Assembly (NCBI GenBank): GCA_900548745.1
Contig: URLQ01000110.1
Location: 1 to 9,949 of the forward strand
Direction: 5' to 3'
DNA length: 9,949 nt
From: an uncultured Prevotella sp.
GTDB taxonomy: Bacteria > Bacteroidota > Bacteroidia > Bacteroidales > Bacteroidaceae
The position numbers were made by a program, and so were the translations under genes. Every line of letters starts with the position of its first letter. Within the stretch, counting starts at the first letter, position 1. Shown here one piece after another: positions 1 to 6,261 of the stretch. The notes beneath the pieces are model-generated. The model saw nothing but the letters and a program-made list of their open reading frames with translations. It was not told the DNA's origin and did no database searches.

Positions 1-1182
1 GGTGTATGCGGCGGCTGCAAATGGCAGACGCTGCCCTATGAGAAGCAGTTGGAGATGAAACAGCAGCAGGTGTTCCAGCAACTGACAAGAATAGGAAAGA
101 TTGAACTGCCAGAGTTCTCGCCCATTCTCGGCTCCGTAAAGACACGTGAATACCGCAACAAACTTGAATTCGGATGCTCAAACAAACGCTGGATGACGCG
201 TGAGGAGATTGCCACAGGCGAGCCGGCTGGCGAGATGCGTGCCATAGGTTTCCATATAACAGGTGCCTTCGACAAGATTCTACCTATAGAGAAATGCTAC
301 CTTATGGATAATCTGCAGAACGAGATACGCAACTCCATCCGCGACTACGCTATAGGCAACGACATGACTTTCTTTGACCTCAGACAGCAGGTGGGGCTGC
401 TGCGCGACGTGATGATACGCAACTCAAACACAGGGGAATGGATGGTGCTCGTGCAGTTCCACTATGACGAAGAGGGCGACGAACAGCGTGCCAAGGGACT
501 AATGCAGCATCTTGCCGACACCTTCCCTCAGATTACATCATTGCTGTATGTTGACAATCAGAAATGCAACGACACGTTCGGCGACCTCGACATCAGTGTT
601 TTCAAAGGCAACGACCATATCTTCGAGACAATGGAAGGACTGAAATTCAAAGTAGGACCAAAGAGTTTCTACCAGACGAATACCGAGCAGGCATATCATC
701 TCTATTCCGTAGCCCGCAACTTTGCACAGCTCACAGGCAACGAGGTTGTATATGACCTATACACCGGCACCGGCACAATAGCCAACTTCGTGGCAAAGGA
801 AGCCGGAAAGGTTGTCGGCATAGAGTATGTGCCAGAGGCTATCGAGGATGCAAAAGTAAATTCTGAGATTAACGGCATCGACAACACCTTGTTCTATGCC
901 GGCGACATGAAGGACATCCTCAACGATGAGTTCATCGCCCACCACGGCAAACCAGACGTTATTATTACCGACCCTCCACGTGCCGGAATGCATCAGGATG
1001 TTGTGGATACCATACTGCGTGCCGAGCCGAAGCGCATCGTCTACGTCAGCTGCAACCCAGCAACACAGGCTCGCGACCTACAGTTGCTTGATGCAAAATA
1101 CAAAGTGACGGCAGTACAACCTGTCGACATGTTCCCTCACACACCACATGTGGAAAACGTTGTGGCACTGGAAATGAAATAA
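1..1182 (+). CDS. rlmD: 23S rRNA (uracil-C5)-methyltransferase, RlmD/RumA type, 5' end missing
   Basis: The frame is open from base 1 and reads GVCGGCKWQ in its first codons, so the gene starts upstream of the window and the ATG at 49 is internal. The family transfers a methyl group from S-adenosylmethionine to C5 of a 23S rRNA uracil (U1939 in the E. coli enzyme) and carries a [4Fe-4S] cluster. Visible cluster ligands are the two Cys of the CGGC motif (bases 7-9 and 16-18) and the Cys of PIEKCYLM (295-297), equivalent to the distal fourth ligand. The SAM-site segment FYQTN precedes the Rossmann glycine motif YDLYTGTGT (751-777). DPPRAG (from 970) and VSCNP (catalytic nucleophile Cys at 1051-1053) follow, then the family's C-terminal PHTPHVE segment. 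No lesions are seen. The gene converges on the next one. Family assignment is firm. The exact target base is less so, because paralogues in this family modify different uracils. Confidence 0.95.
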   Translation, partial: GVCGGCKWQTLPYEKQLEMKQQQVFQQLTRIGKIELPEFSPILGSVKTREYRNKLEFGCSNKRWMTREEIATGEPAGEMRAIGFHITGAFDKILPIEKCYLMDNLQNEIRNSIRDYAIGNDMTFFDLRQQVGLLRDVMIRNSNTGEWMVLVQFHYDEEGDEQRAKGLMQHLADTFPQITSLLYVDNQKCNDTFGDLDISVFKGNDHIFETMEGLKFKVGPKSFYQTNTEQAYHLYSVARNFAQLTGNEVVYDLYTGTGTIANFVAKEAGKVVGIEYVPEAIEDAKVNSEINGIDNTLFYAGDMKDILNDEFIAHHGKPDVIITDPPRAGMHQDVVDTILRAEPKRIVYVSCNPATQARDLQLLDAKYKVTAVQPVDMFPHTPHVENVVALEMK

Positions 1183-1212
1183 GACTACCGCATAACATAC
1201 ACACAATCTAAT

Positions 1213-1253
1213 AGTCTGATAACCTCTTGATAATTCCAACACCATATCAGATT
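1213..1253 (+). terminator. Possible weak terminator hairpin after the rRNA methyltransferase gene
   Basis: AGTCTGATA (1213-1221) can pair with TATCAGATT (1245-1253) as a 9-bp stem with one G-U wobble and a 23-base loop. A T-containing stretch (GGATTTAAGTTTA) follows some bases later rather than immediately. It is the only hairpin found between the stop codon at 1182 and the larger structures that fits plus-strand termination. It is weak, and read-through into the following hairpins is possible. Confidence 0.25.
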
Positions 1254-1280
1254 CATTGGATTTAAGTTTAGGTAAGACAA

Positions 1281-1335
1281 AAATCCTTCACATACGTTAT
1301 TCTACATTTCTTGAAGAATACGATGTGAAGGATTT
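1281..1335 (-). terminator. Rho-independent terminator (distal) for the 702-aa protein gene
   Basis: The arms 1281-1303 and 1315-1335 pair over about 21 bp, with two single-base bulges and an 11-base loop. On the minus strand the stem is followed directly by TTTTTGTCTT, a proper U-tract. On the plus strand it is followed by A-rich sequence, so it should terminate minus-strand transcripts. It lies 104 bases past the stop codon of the minus-strand gene. Confidence 0.7.
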
Positions 1336-1343
1336 AATAAAAT

Positions 1344-1399
1344 GGGTTGGCAAGGATAGAGACTTTGCATTATTGCAATGTAACACCCCTTGCCAACCT
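1344..1399 (-). terminator. Second (proximal) hairpin, probable terminator of the 702-aa protein gene
   Basis: GGTTGGCAAGG (1345-1355) pairs perfectly with CCTTGCCAACC (1388-1398), and a G-U pair at 1344/1399 extends the stem. The loop holds a nested hairpin, TTGCA-TTAT-TGCAA. Reading the minus strand, the outer stem is followed by CATTTTATTAAATC, a loose U-rich tail. It is the first structure met by transcripts leaving the minus-strand gene, 40 bases after its stop codon. The long structured loop is unusual for a simple terminator, so an mRNA 3'-end stabiliser is an alternative. Confidence 0.45.
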
Positions 1400-1438
1400 A
1401 AATTGTATAGTCTCGTCTAACAAGCTATTATACCTCTA

Positions 1439-3547
1439 TTATAAAGCGACCTTAGTTGAAACGACATTACCTGTTGCTGTTACAGCTGTCACGATATAAA
1501 CACCTGACCCCATACCGCTGAGGTCAACACCGTTTGTATGCGCACTCTGCATTGTACGACCGTCGATTGAACGAACTGTAATGTCGGCAACATCACCGCC
1601 AGAAAGCATAACAGTCTTGCCCACAACAACAAACGAGTTATCAGCTGCATCGGAAACATTATCAATAGAGGCAAGAGTACAGTTGACCTTAAATGCCGGA
1701 CTGATAAGCTGCTTCTGGTAGTTGCCAACGGCATCAGTCATTTCAAGGCGCAAGTCAAGCCATGCATCGTTACCATCAACCTTCACACCGCTTAAGTCAG
1801 CCTCATAGAAGTGACCGAATGCCGGCATGAAGTATTTTGCAGGATTTTCCACCAATGCAAGTTCTGTCCATGTATCTGTTCCATGAGGTGCATAATATGC
1901 CTTCACACTTGCAGGAGCATCACATGTATAATAACCTATATATGGATATACCGGTAAGTCCACGTATGTGAAGTCACCACCCGCAACAAGCATCTTTGCT
2001 CCCTGAGTGCTCTTAAGGCGGTCGCAGATATTACCATCTGCATCCTTAAATGTAAGCATCTGGAATGTAGGAGCGGTATAGTCTGTAGCATTAGTAAAAT
2101 CATACAGAATCTCAGTGACGTTCTTACCTGCAACTCCGTCCACTTCAATATTGTTGTTGGTCAGGGTAATCAAAGAGCCACCTTCTACGTCATGTTCTTC
2201 AAAATCAGCAATTCTTCCATCAGTTTCTCGATATTCGCCATATCTGCCAATGTATCTGAATTTTTCATAACCATAACCTTCAATGTTCATCAAACCAAAT
2301 GAAGTGACAGGAACACTGTTGCCGAAGTGAGCTTTACCTTCAGCCGGCACAAAAGAGAATTCTGGATGGCCAGGATACAGTCTACTGTCGGACTCGCCAA
2401 CAGGGACATTAAATCCAAAATCAATATCGCAGCCTGAAACAAGATATTTCACACCCTCCTGAGCATTACCTATTGCACTCGGACCTACAATAAATGAATA
2501 TTTATTAGAAGTAAGATTCGGATCATAACCATCAGCCATAACAGGACGCACAATTGTATTCATCTGGCAATCTTCAGTCTCGGTAGTTTCCGGACAGTCG
2601 ATATATGTTATTACCTTACCATTGTCTTCGGGACTGACAGCACAACTTGTACGCAAAGTAGCCTTCATACAACCTTCATTCAGAAAGGTCATCTCCACAC
2701 CAGGGAAATGCGAATCATCTTTATCCTTCATTGCTGGAGACGCGGAAAAATCAGTTTCGAGTTTATAGAGGTTTGAAGGATCAGAGTTATAAACATTCTG
2801 GTTAAAGTCACTTACCACTGATTTATAAACATAGTAATGCGATCCTACACGGAGACAAGTTGATTTACCGAGAAAATATTTATCGCTTACTTTGTTGATA
2901 TACAAGAATTCTGGAGCACTCTTTTGCATATATCCATGACTAATAATAAGCATAGCGGTACCATAATCTTTGTGTATAATAGAGCCGAACTCTCTCATCA
3001 TATCGGCTGTACCTTTAGTGTCAATAGTGGAGCCATTATAAATATCCATAAAAAGCTCCTTGTTGTTTTCGTCAAAATAATGGAAAACAACAGGAATGGT
3101 AGATTCGCTTTGGTCAAATTCGATTTCCGTATCCTGTGTCAAATTGAGATTTTCTTTGAATACATAGCAATCGGAAACATCTCCGAATTCCACGTATGCA
3201 TCATAAACACCTTTAGGAATGCGAACCGTGCTTTCTTTCCCTTTGAAATCAAATTGCACATATTCATCCTTATTGAAAATCGAACCGCCAAAAAGATGTT
3301 GGTCTCCCTTGATTTTTATTTTCAACGTTACCATTTCTGCATTGGCAGCAGCCTTGGAGGACCTTATAGGTGTAAGACTTTTCCTTGCACCAAAGTCTTT
3401 CATTGAATATTCTACTCCTTCCGGTAGAATCAATTCTGTCTTTTCCGAGTCAAGAACCTTTCCCGAAACTATTTTTGCCTTTTGGGCATCTGCAGATGCT
3501 GTAAACACAGCAAGCATCATAAATAATGCGTAAAATGTCTTCTTCAT
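1439..3547 (-). CDS. Exported protein of unknown function with T9SS C-terminal sorting domain (702 aa)
   Basis: I do not recognise the family of the body of this protein. The chosen start is the ATG at 3547. An in-frame TTG at 3574 would only add nine residues in front of a signal peptide that already begins with MKKTFYALFM. That peptide has a hydrophobic core (LFMMLAVFTA) and a likely signal peptidase I site after ADA (residues 19-21). The last ~75 residues (about 627-702) match the T9SS type A sorting domain pattern: a beta-strand with SIDGR, then SGVYIV, then a Lys close to the C-terminus. Such tails direct proteins through the outer membrane and are removed on secretion. The middle (22-626) has no membrane segment and no catalytic motif I can name. 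Its beta-rich, aromatic, Gly/Asp-rich look suggests several beta-sandwich modules, and the part just before the tail (about 540-620) resembles an Ig-like or PKD-like domain. It lies downstream of the TPR-AraC regulator gene but has its own promoter and a long leader. Confidence 0.85.
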   Translation of the reverse strand: MKKTFYALFMMLAVFTASADAQKAKIVSGKVLDSEKTELILPEGVEYSMKDFGARKSLTPIRSSKAAANAEMVTLKIKIKGDQHLFGGSIFNKDEYVQFDFKGKESTVRIPKGVYDAYVEFGDVSDCYVFKENLNLTQDTEIEFDQSESTIPVVFHYFDENNKELFMDIYNGSTIDTKGTADMMREFGSIIHKDYGTAMLIISHGYMQKSAPEFLYINKVSDKYFLGKSTCLRVGSHYYVYKSVVSDFNQNVYNSDPSNLYKLETDFSASPAMKDKDDSHFPGVEMTFLNEGCMKATLRTSCAVSPEDNGKVITYIDCPETTETEDCQMNTIVRPVMADGYDPNLTSNKYSFIVGPSAIGNAQEGVKYLVSGCDIDFGFNVPVGESDSRLYPGHPEFSFVPAEGKAHFGNSVPVTSFGLMNIEGYGYEKFRYIGRYGEYRETDGRIADFEEHDVEGGSLITLTNNNIEVDGVAGKNVTEILYDFTNATDYTAPTFQMLTFKDADGNICDRLKSTQGAKMLVAGGDFTYVDLPVYPYIGYYTCDAPASVKAYYAPHGTDTWTELALVENPAKYFMPAFGHFYEADLSGVKVDGNDAWLDLRLEMTDAVGNYQKQLISPAFKVNCTLASIDNVSDAADNSFVVVGKTVMLSGGDVADITVRSIDGRTMQSAHTNGVDLSGMGSGVYIVTAVTATGNVVSTKVAL

Positions 3548-3997
3548 AATAATAAATGTTTTTTTGAATTCCAAGCAGACAAAGTTCTGCTATATGGAAC
3601 CCAATGTGGTTAAAATTAATATTCCTTCTATAAAACATATTCCTTTTCACATATTCAGCCGTTAATGTATTAAATTAAGTTCAACAAAACGGGTTGGAAC
3701 GTCCATTATATTTTTGGGGTGGCTCTTTCCCTCAAAAAAGATTTATCCTTATTACCCTATAGCTTTATATAAAAATGTATTATATATATACCAGTTTGTA
3801 TATCTTTTCCGAAGATATCAGCCATAATCATCAACTCAAGTTCCGCAAGCTGTTAACTTGTAGTAAGTATATATAGCTTGCGAAACACTGTTGTTAAGAA
3901 CACCTCTGTGTTGAGACTTTTTGCTTATGAAAATCATTTATATAATTAATATTCTGTCATTAATACAGAACTTGTAATGCCATGCATTTAATTCATG
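3548..3997 (-). promoter_or_regulatory. Long 5' leader of the 702-aa protein gene, with alternative hairpins
   Basis: If transcription starts just after the -7 box at 4000-4007, the mRNA carries a leader of roughly 450 bases before the ATG at 3547, which is far longer than ribosome binding needs. The AT-rich leader contains several stems. TTCTGT/ACAGAA pairs 3952-3957 with 3965-3970. A stem of about 10 bp joins 3875-3884 to 3841-3851, with one bulge. A competing stem, CAAGTT/AACTTG, joins 3855-3860 to 3837-3842. A 7-bp ATATCTT/AAGATAT hairpin lies at 3800-3818. The second and third stems cannot form together, as in attenuators and riboswitches. A U6 run sits at 3734-3739, with no clear stem directly before it. 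No known riboswitch class is recognised. An unmapped second promoter nearer the gene would shorten the leader. Confidence 0.4.
3757..3831 (-). other. Possible leader peptide ORF, 24 codons
   Basis: Within the long leader an ATG at 3831 (second in-frame ATG at 3825) opens a 24-codon frame ending with TAG at 3757-3759. The peptide includes MADIFGKDIQTGIYII. Its GIYII ending loosely recalls the GxYI strand of T9SS sorting domains, so it may be a leader peptide, a decayed gene end, or chance. No Shine-Dalgarno sequence precedes it, but that is uninformative in this phylum. Confidence is low. Confidence 0.12.
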
Positions 3998-4025
3998 CGC
4001 AAAGATATGGAGCATTCCCTAATGC
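3976..4025. repeat. Paired GCATT/AATGC dyads bracketing a promoter (candidate operators)
   Basis: Two short dyads share the same half-site. AATGC-CAT-GCATT occupies 3976-3988, and GCATT-CCCT-AATGC occupies 4012-4025. The second lies wholly inside the -33/-7 spacer of the minus-strand promoter at 4000-4031. The first lies just downstream of the expected start site. That arrangement suits binding of a dimeric regulator. The neighbouring AraC-type regulator is the obvious candidate, although AraC proteins often prefer direct repeats. Confidence 0.45.
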
Positions 4026-4031
4026 ACCAAA
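4000..4031 (-). promoter_or_regulatory. Bacteroidales-type promoter for the 702-aa protein gene
   Basis: On the minus strand the sequence is TTTG (4028-4031), then exactly 20 bases, then TATCTTTG (4000-4007). This fits the Bacteroidales housekeeping consensus TTTG-N19-21-TAnnTTTG at every defined position. It lies between the regulator's stop codon and the 702-aa gene, so that gene need not depend on read-through from the regulator. The expected transcription start is near 3996. Confidence 0.7.
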
Positions 4032-4072
4032 ACGAAGTGTTTATTATTCTTGAATCCGAAACCAAAAGTCTC

Positions 4073-4089
4073 TAAAACAGTAGGTTTTA
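4073..4089 (-). terminator. Weak hairpin downstream of the regulator gene
   Basis: TAAAAC (4073-4078) and GTTTTA (4084-4089) form a 6-bp AT-rich stem with a 5-base loop, 12 bases past the regulator stop codon. The minus strand continues with GAGACTTTTGG, a short T4 run. It is a poor terminator, so some regulator transcripts may run on into the 702-aa gene. Confidence 0.2.
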
Positions 4090-4100
4090 CAAAATATAAA

Positions 4101-5855
4101 TTAGTCTTTAATGTCTTTTTTTGCCATACTCTGATACATTGATGGAGTTAGTCCGACCATCTTTTTGAATACGCCAATAAATGTTGGCTGCGATTTAAAG
4201 CCTACACTTTCAGCAATACCCTTTATTGAAAATTTACCATAGTTCTCCACATCGATGAGACGTTCGCATGCCAACTTAATACGATATGTGTTGACAAATG
4301 TGTTGAAGTTCTTATTGAACGAATCGTTGATGACTTGTGAAACATATTTACTATTCGAGCCTACGAGTTCAACAAGTCTATCAAGAGTAAAATCTGTACT
4401 ACAGAATTCTGTAGTTTCTTCCATTACTCTCAATATCTTCCGCTCTATCGTTTTCCGTCCTTCCTCATTGAGATTGCTTGTCTGGTATTTCTCCACGACG
4501 TCATCTTCAATTGGCTTAGTCAGATTGTTGCTATGCAGCTCTTCCTCAAGTCTACTTATTAGTCTGTTTTTCTTCTCCAGTTCTTCATCATTCTCCCTGA
4601 CAAGTTGTTCCAACCTGTTCTGCATATCTTTCTGCATCTTCAGATTGTCCTTGTTTTGCAAAAACAGACTACGGTAGCTTTCATATAGTTTTTTCTTCTG
4701 ACGGTTTACGACAACAAGGAAAGAGGCAATGCAAACTGCAAACGCAAGCACTCCACAAAGCAAAACCCACTGATAACGTATTGTACGCATTTTCTCACGA
4801 TTGTTTTCATGCAATGCACTGATTTCCTTTATAGTCTTGTCCACTTCATATAGAATGAGCTTATTCTTTGTCTTATCAAACTGTCTTGCATCCTGTATAG
4901 AGTCTCTTATATTAATATATAACGCTCTACATTCGTTAGCTTTTTTAATATCACCATCTTTTTCATATATTTCGGCAAGCGACTTTACTGTACCAAAGAA
5001 CCGATACAAGACACGTTTCTTCTTTGCTGTATCATAACAAAGTTTCAAATACTTTACCACGGAGTCAGTCTGCCCCAGATCCATATATATAGCAGCCAAA
5101 TCCTGATAAGGATAACAGGTATATATGGGTTTAAGTTTTTTTTCTTCGGAGTAGGCTGCAAGAGTTTTCAATCGTCCAGCCTCCTCACGATATTTTCCTT
5201 CTTTCAACCCAATTTTCGCCTTCATATAGCCAGACATATAAGTGGAGAAACCATCATTTCTATCTCTCACCCTTTCACTGATTTCATAGTATTTCTTGGC
5301 TTCATTCAAATTGTCCATATAGACATATGCTATTATGAGATTAAACAGAGCCTTGTATTCCGCAACCCTATCCGGATATTTCCTACTGTATGTGTATGCC
5401 TTTTTATAGTAGCCAGATGCTACTTCATAATCCATAAAGTAACCGTATACTACACCTATCATATTGTACAGTTGCGACTTATATTTCTTATCAACGCAAC
5501 GTTCCACCATTTTCAGTCCATCTACTTCCGTTTCGAGTGCTCTTATATGCTGGGCACAATCAAGATAAAGGGAACCTGCCTTCACATGTGCAAGTACACA
5601 TAACTGCTTTTCCTCCTCAGGCATGGTATCCGTAAATCGATTTCCTATCAGCGTATAAAGCACAATTGCTTTTTCCTTGTCGCCCTTCTTTTCAAAACTT
5701 GCTGCTACATCCATAACCTCCTTACTCATCATTTTATCATACTGTTGTGCCAATATAAAATATTGGCTGTACGACGCAGACGAAGCCTTTGTCACCATTG
5801 TAGTAAAAGCAAAGAAAACTAAAAAAAGAAATATACGTATAATAAAGTGTCTCAT
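4101..5855 (-). CDS. Membrane-bound TPR-sensor/AraC-type transcriptional regulator (584 aa)
   Basis: Domain order from the ATG at 5855: an N-terminal hydrophobic signal sequence (residues 1-25); an alpha-helical TPR array (about 40-320, with repeats such as LYNMIGVVYGYFMDYEVASG and QDLAAIYMDLGQ); one transmembrane helix (about 361-384) followed by the basic stop-transfer NRQKKK; a charged coiled coil (about 395-445); and an AraC-family domain (about 475-580) with both helix-turn-helix units, FTLDRLVELVGSNSKYVSQVIN and FSIKGIAESVGFKSQPTF. This predicts a periplasmic TPR sensor joined through the membrane to a cytoplasmic DNA-binding domain, a one-component architecture common in Bacteroidales. 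There is no histidine kinase or receiver domain. An in-frame TTG at 5894 is ruled out as start because it lies upstream of the -7 promoter box. The gene is divergent from the Omp28-like gene and upstream of the 702-aa gene, which makes both plausible targets. Ligand and targets are unknown. The coding sequence is AT-rich (27-38% GC on sampled lines). Confidence 0.9.
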   Translation of the reverse strand: MRHFIIRIFLFLVFFAFTTMVTKASSASYSQYFILAQQYDKMMSKEVMDVAASFEKKGDKEKAIVLYTLIGNRFTDTMPEEEKQLCVLAHVKAGSLYLDCAQHIRALETEVDGLKMVERCVDKKYKSQLYNMIGVVYGYFMDYEVASGYYKKAYTYSRKYPDRVAEYKALFNLIIAYVYMDNLNEAKKYYEISERVRDRNDGFSTYMSGYMKAKIGLKEGKYREEAGRLKTLAAYSEEKKLKPIYTCYPYQDLAAIYMDLGQTDSVVKYLKLCYDTAKKKRVLYRFFGTVKSLAEIYEKDGDIKKANECRALYINIRDSIQDARQFDKTKNKLILYEVDKTIKEISALHENNREKMRTIRYQWVLLCGVLAFAVCIASFLVVVNRQKKKLYESYRSLFLQNKDNLKMQKDMQNRLEQLVRENDEELEKKNRLISRLEEELHSNNLTKPIEDDVVEKYQTSNLNEEGRKTIERKILRVMEETTEFCSTDFTLDRLVELVGSNSKYVSQVINDSFNKNFNTFVNTYRIKLACERLIDVENYGKFSIKGIAESVGFKSQPTFIGVFKKMVGLTPSMYQSMAKKDIKD

Positions 5856-5883
5856 ATTATTTGCGCTATTAATATATCCTCTG

Positions 5884-5915
5884 CAAAGATACAATGGTTT
5901 TTGCTATATGCCAAA
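5884..5915 (-). promoter_or_regulatory. Bacteroidales-type promoter for the TPR-AraC regulator gene
   Basis: The minus strand reads TTTG (5912-5915), 20 bases, then TATCTTTG (5884-5891), a full match to the Bacteroidales consensus. The -7 box is the same octamer, with the same spacing, as in the promoter at 4000-4031. Transcription would start near 5880, giving a leader of about 25 bases to the ATG at 5855. Confidence 0.75.
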
Positions 5916-6261
5916 AATTTGCAATAAGGATTACATACTATCCACACCTTTAAAGAGAAGAGCCTCCTTGATTATAGTCTGCCACATTCTGAAATATAGT
6001 ATAACACATTTTAGGTTTTCTGTTTCTGATTCAAGAATCATAAATTCCGTTCATGTTTGTTTTCTTTTATATTCAATATTTTATCTGTATATTTGCCGAC
6101 GAATCAAGAACTTGCAAGTCATGAGTTTATTGGCAGCACTCATACATATCAAGTCCTGGATTTATGCAAGTATTGGAGATTTCACTCAATTTCCACAAAC
6201 TCGCAGATAAGCTAAAAAGAAGACTGCTAAAATCTTTCATTAACTTTTAAATTTAATAGAC
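5916..6261 (+). promoter_or_regulatory. Divergent control region upstream of the Omp28-like gene
   Basis: This 346-base AT-rich stretch separates the divergent regulator and Omp28-like genes and holds no convincing ORF. The best plus-strand promoter candidate is a -7 box TATATTTG at 6088-6095. Its -33 box is poor: TTTT at 6065-6068 at the right spacing, while a true TTTG at 6056-6059 is too far away. If used, it gives a leader of about 160 bases, with a 6-bp hairpin ATGAGT/ACTCAT at 6121-6143. The weak -33 element would suit a promoter that needs an activator, which is inference. The gene start shows no Shine-Dalgarno sequence; the ATG follows TTAAATTTAATAGAC. Confidence 0.35.
6110..6171. repeat. 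TGCAAGT repeat pair with a palindrome in the Omp28-like gene leader
   Basis: A perfect 10-base palindrome, ACTTGCAAGT, lies at 6110-6119, shortly after the candidate -7 box. Its TGCAAGT half recurs as a direct copy at 6165-6171, 52 bases on (about five helical turns). This spacing and position fit a regulator-binding pair, but the motifs are short enough to arise by chance. Confidence 0.2.

Noticed and set aside
2924..3406. Plus-strand 160-codon frame opposite the 702-aa gene
   Set aside because: It lies wholly antisense to a well-supported gene with signal peptide and sorting tail. Its translation resembles no domain.
3548..3574. Upstream in-frame TTG start for the 702-aa protein
   Set aside because: It would add nine residues ahead of a standard MKK-type signal peptide. 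The ATG at 3547 is the better start.
3450..3650. Minus-strand 66-codon frame overlapping the start of the 702-aa gene
   Set aside because: It overlaps the signal-peptide region in another frame and its translation has no recognisable features, so it is most likely a shadow of the real gene and its leader.
3775..3790. TA-rich run as a possible microsatellite or phase-variable tract
   Set aside because: The run is short and interrupted, lies far from any start codon or promoter spacer, and AT-rich leaders often contain such runs.
5856..5894. Upstream in-frame TTG start for the TPR-AraC regulator
   Set aside because: The codon lies at 5892-5894, upstream of the TATCTTTG -7 box (5884-5891) and so ahead of the expected transcript start. 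The ATG at 5855 begins a proper signal sequence.
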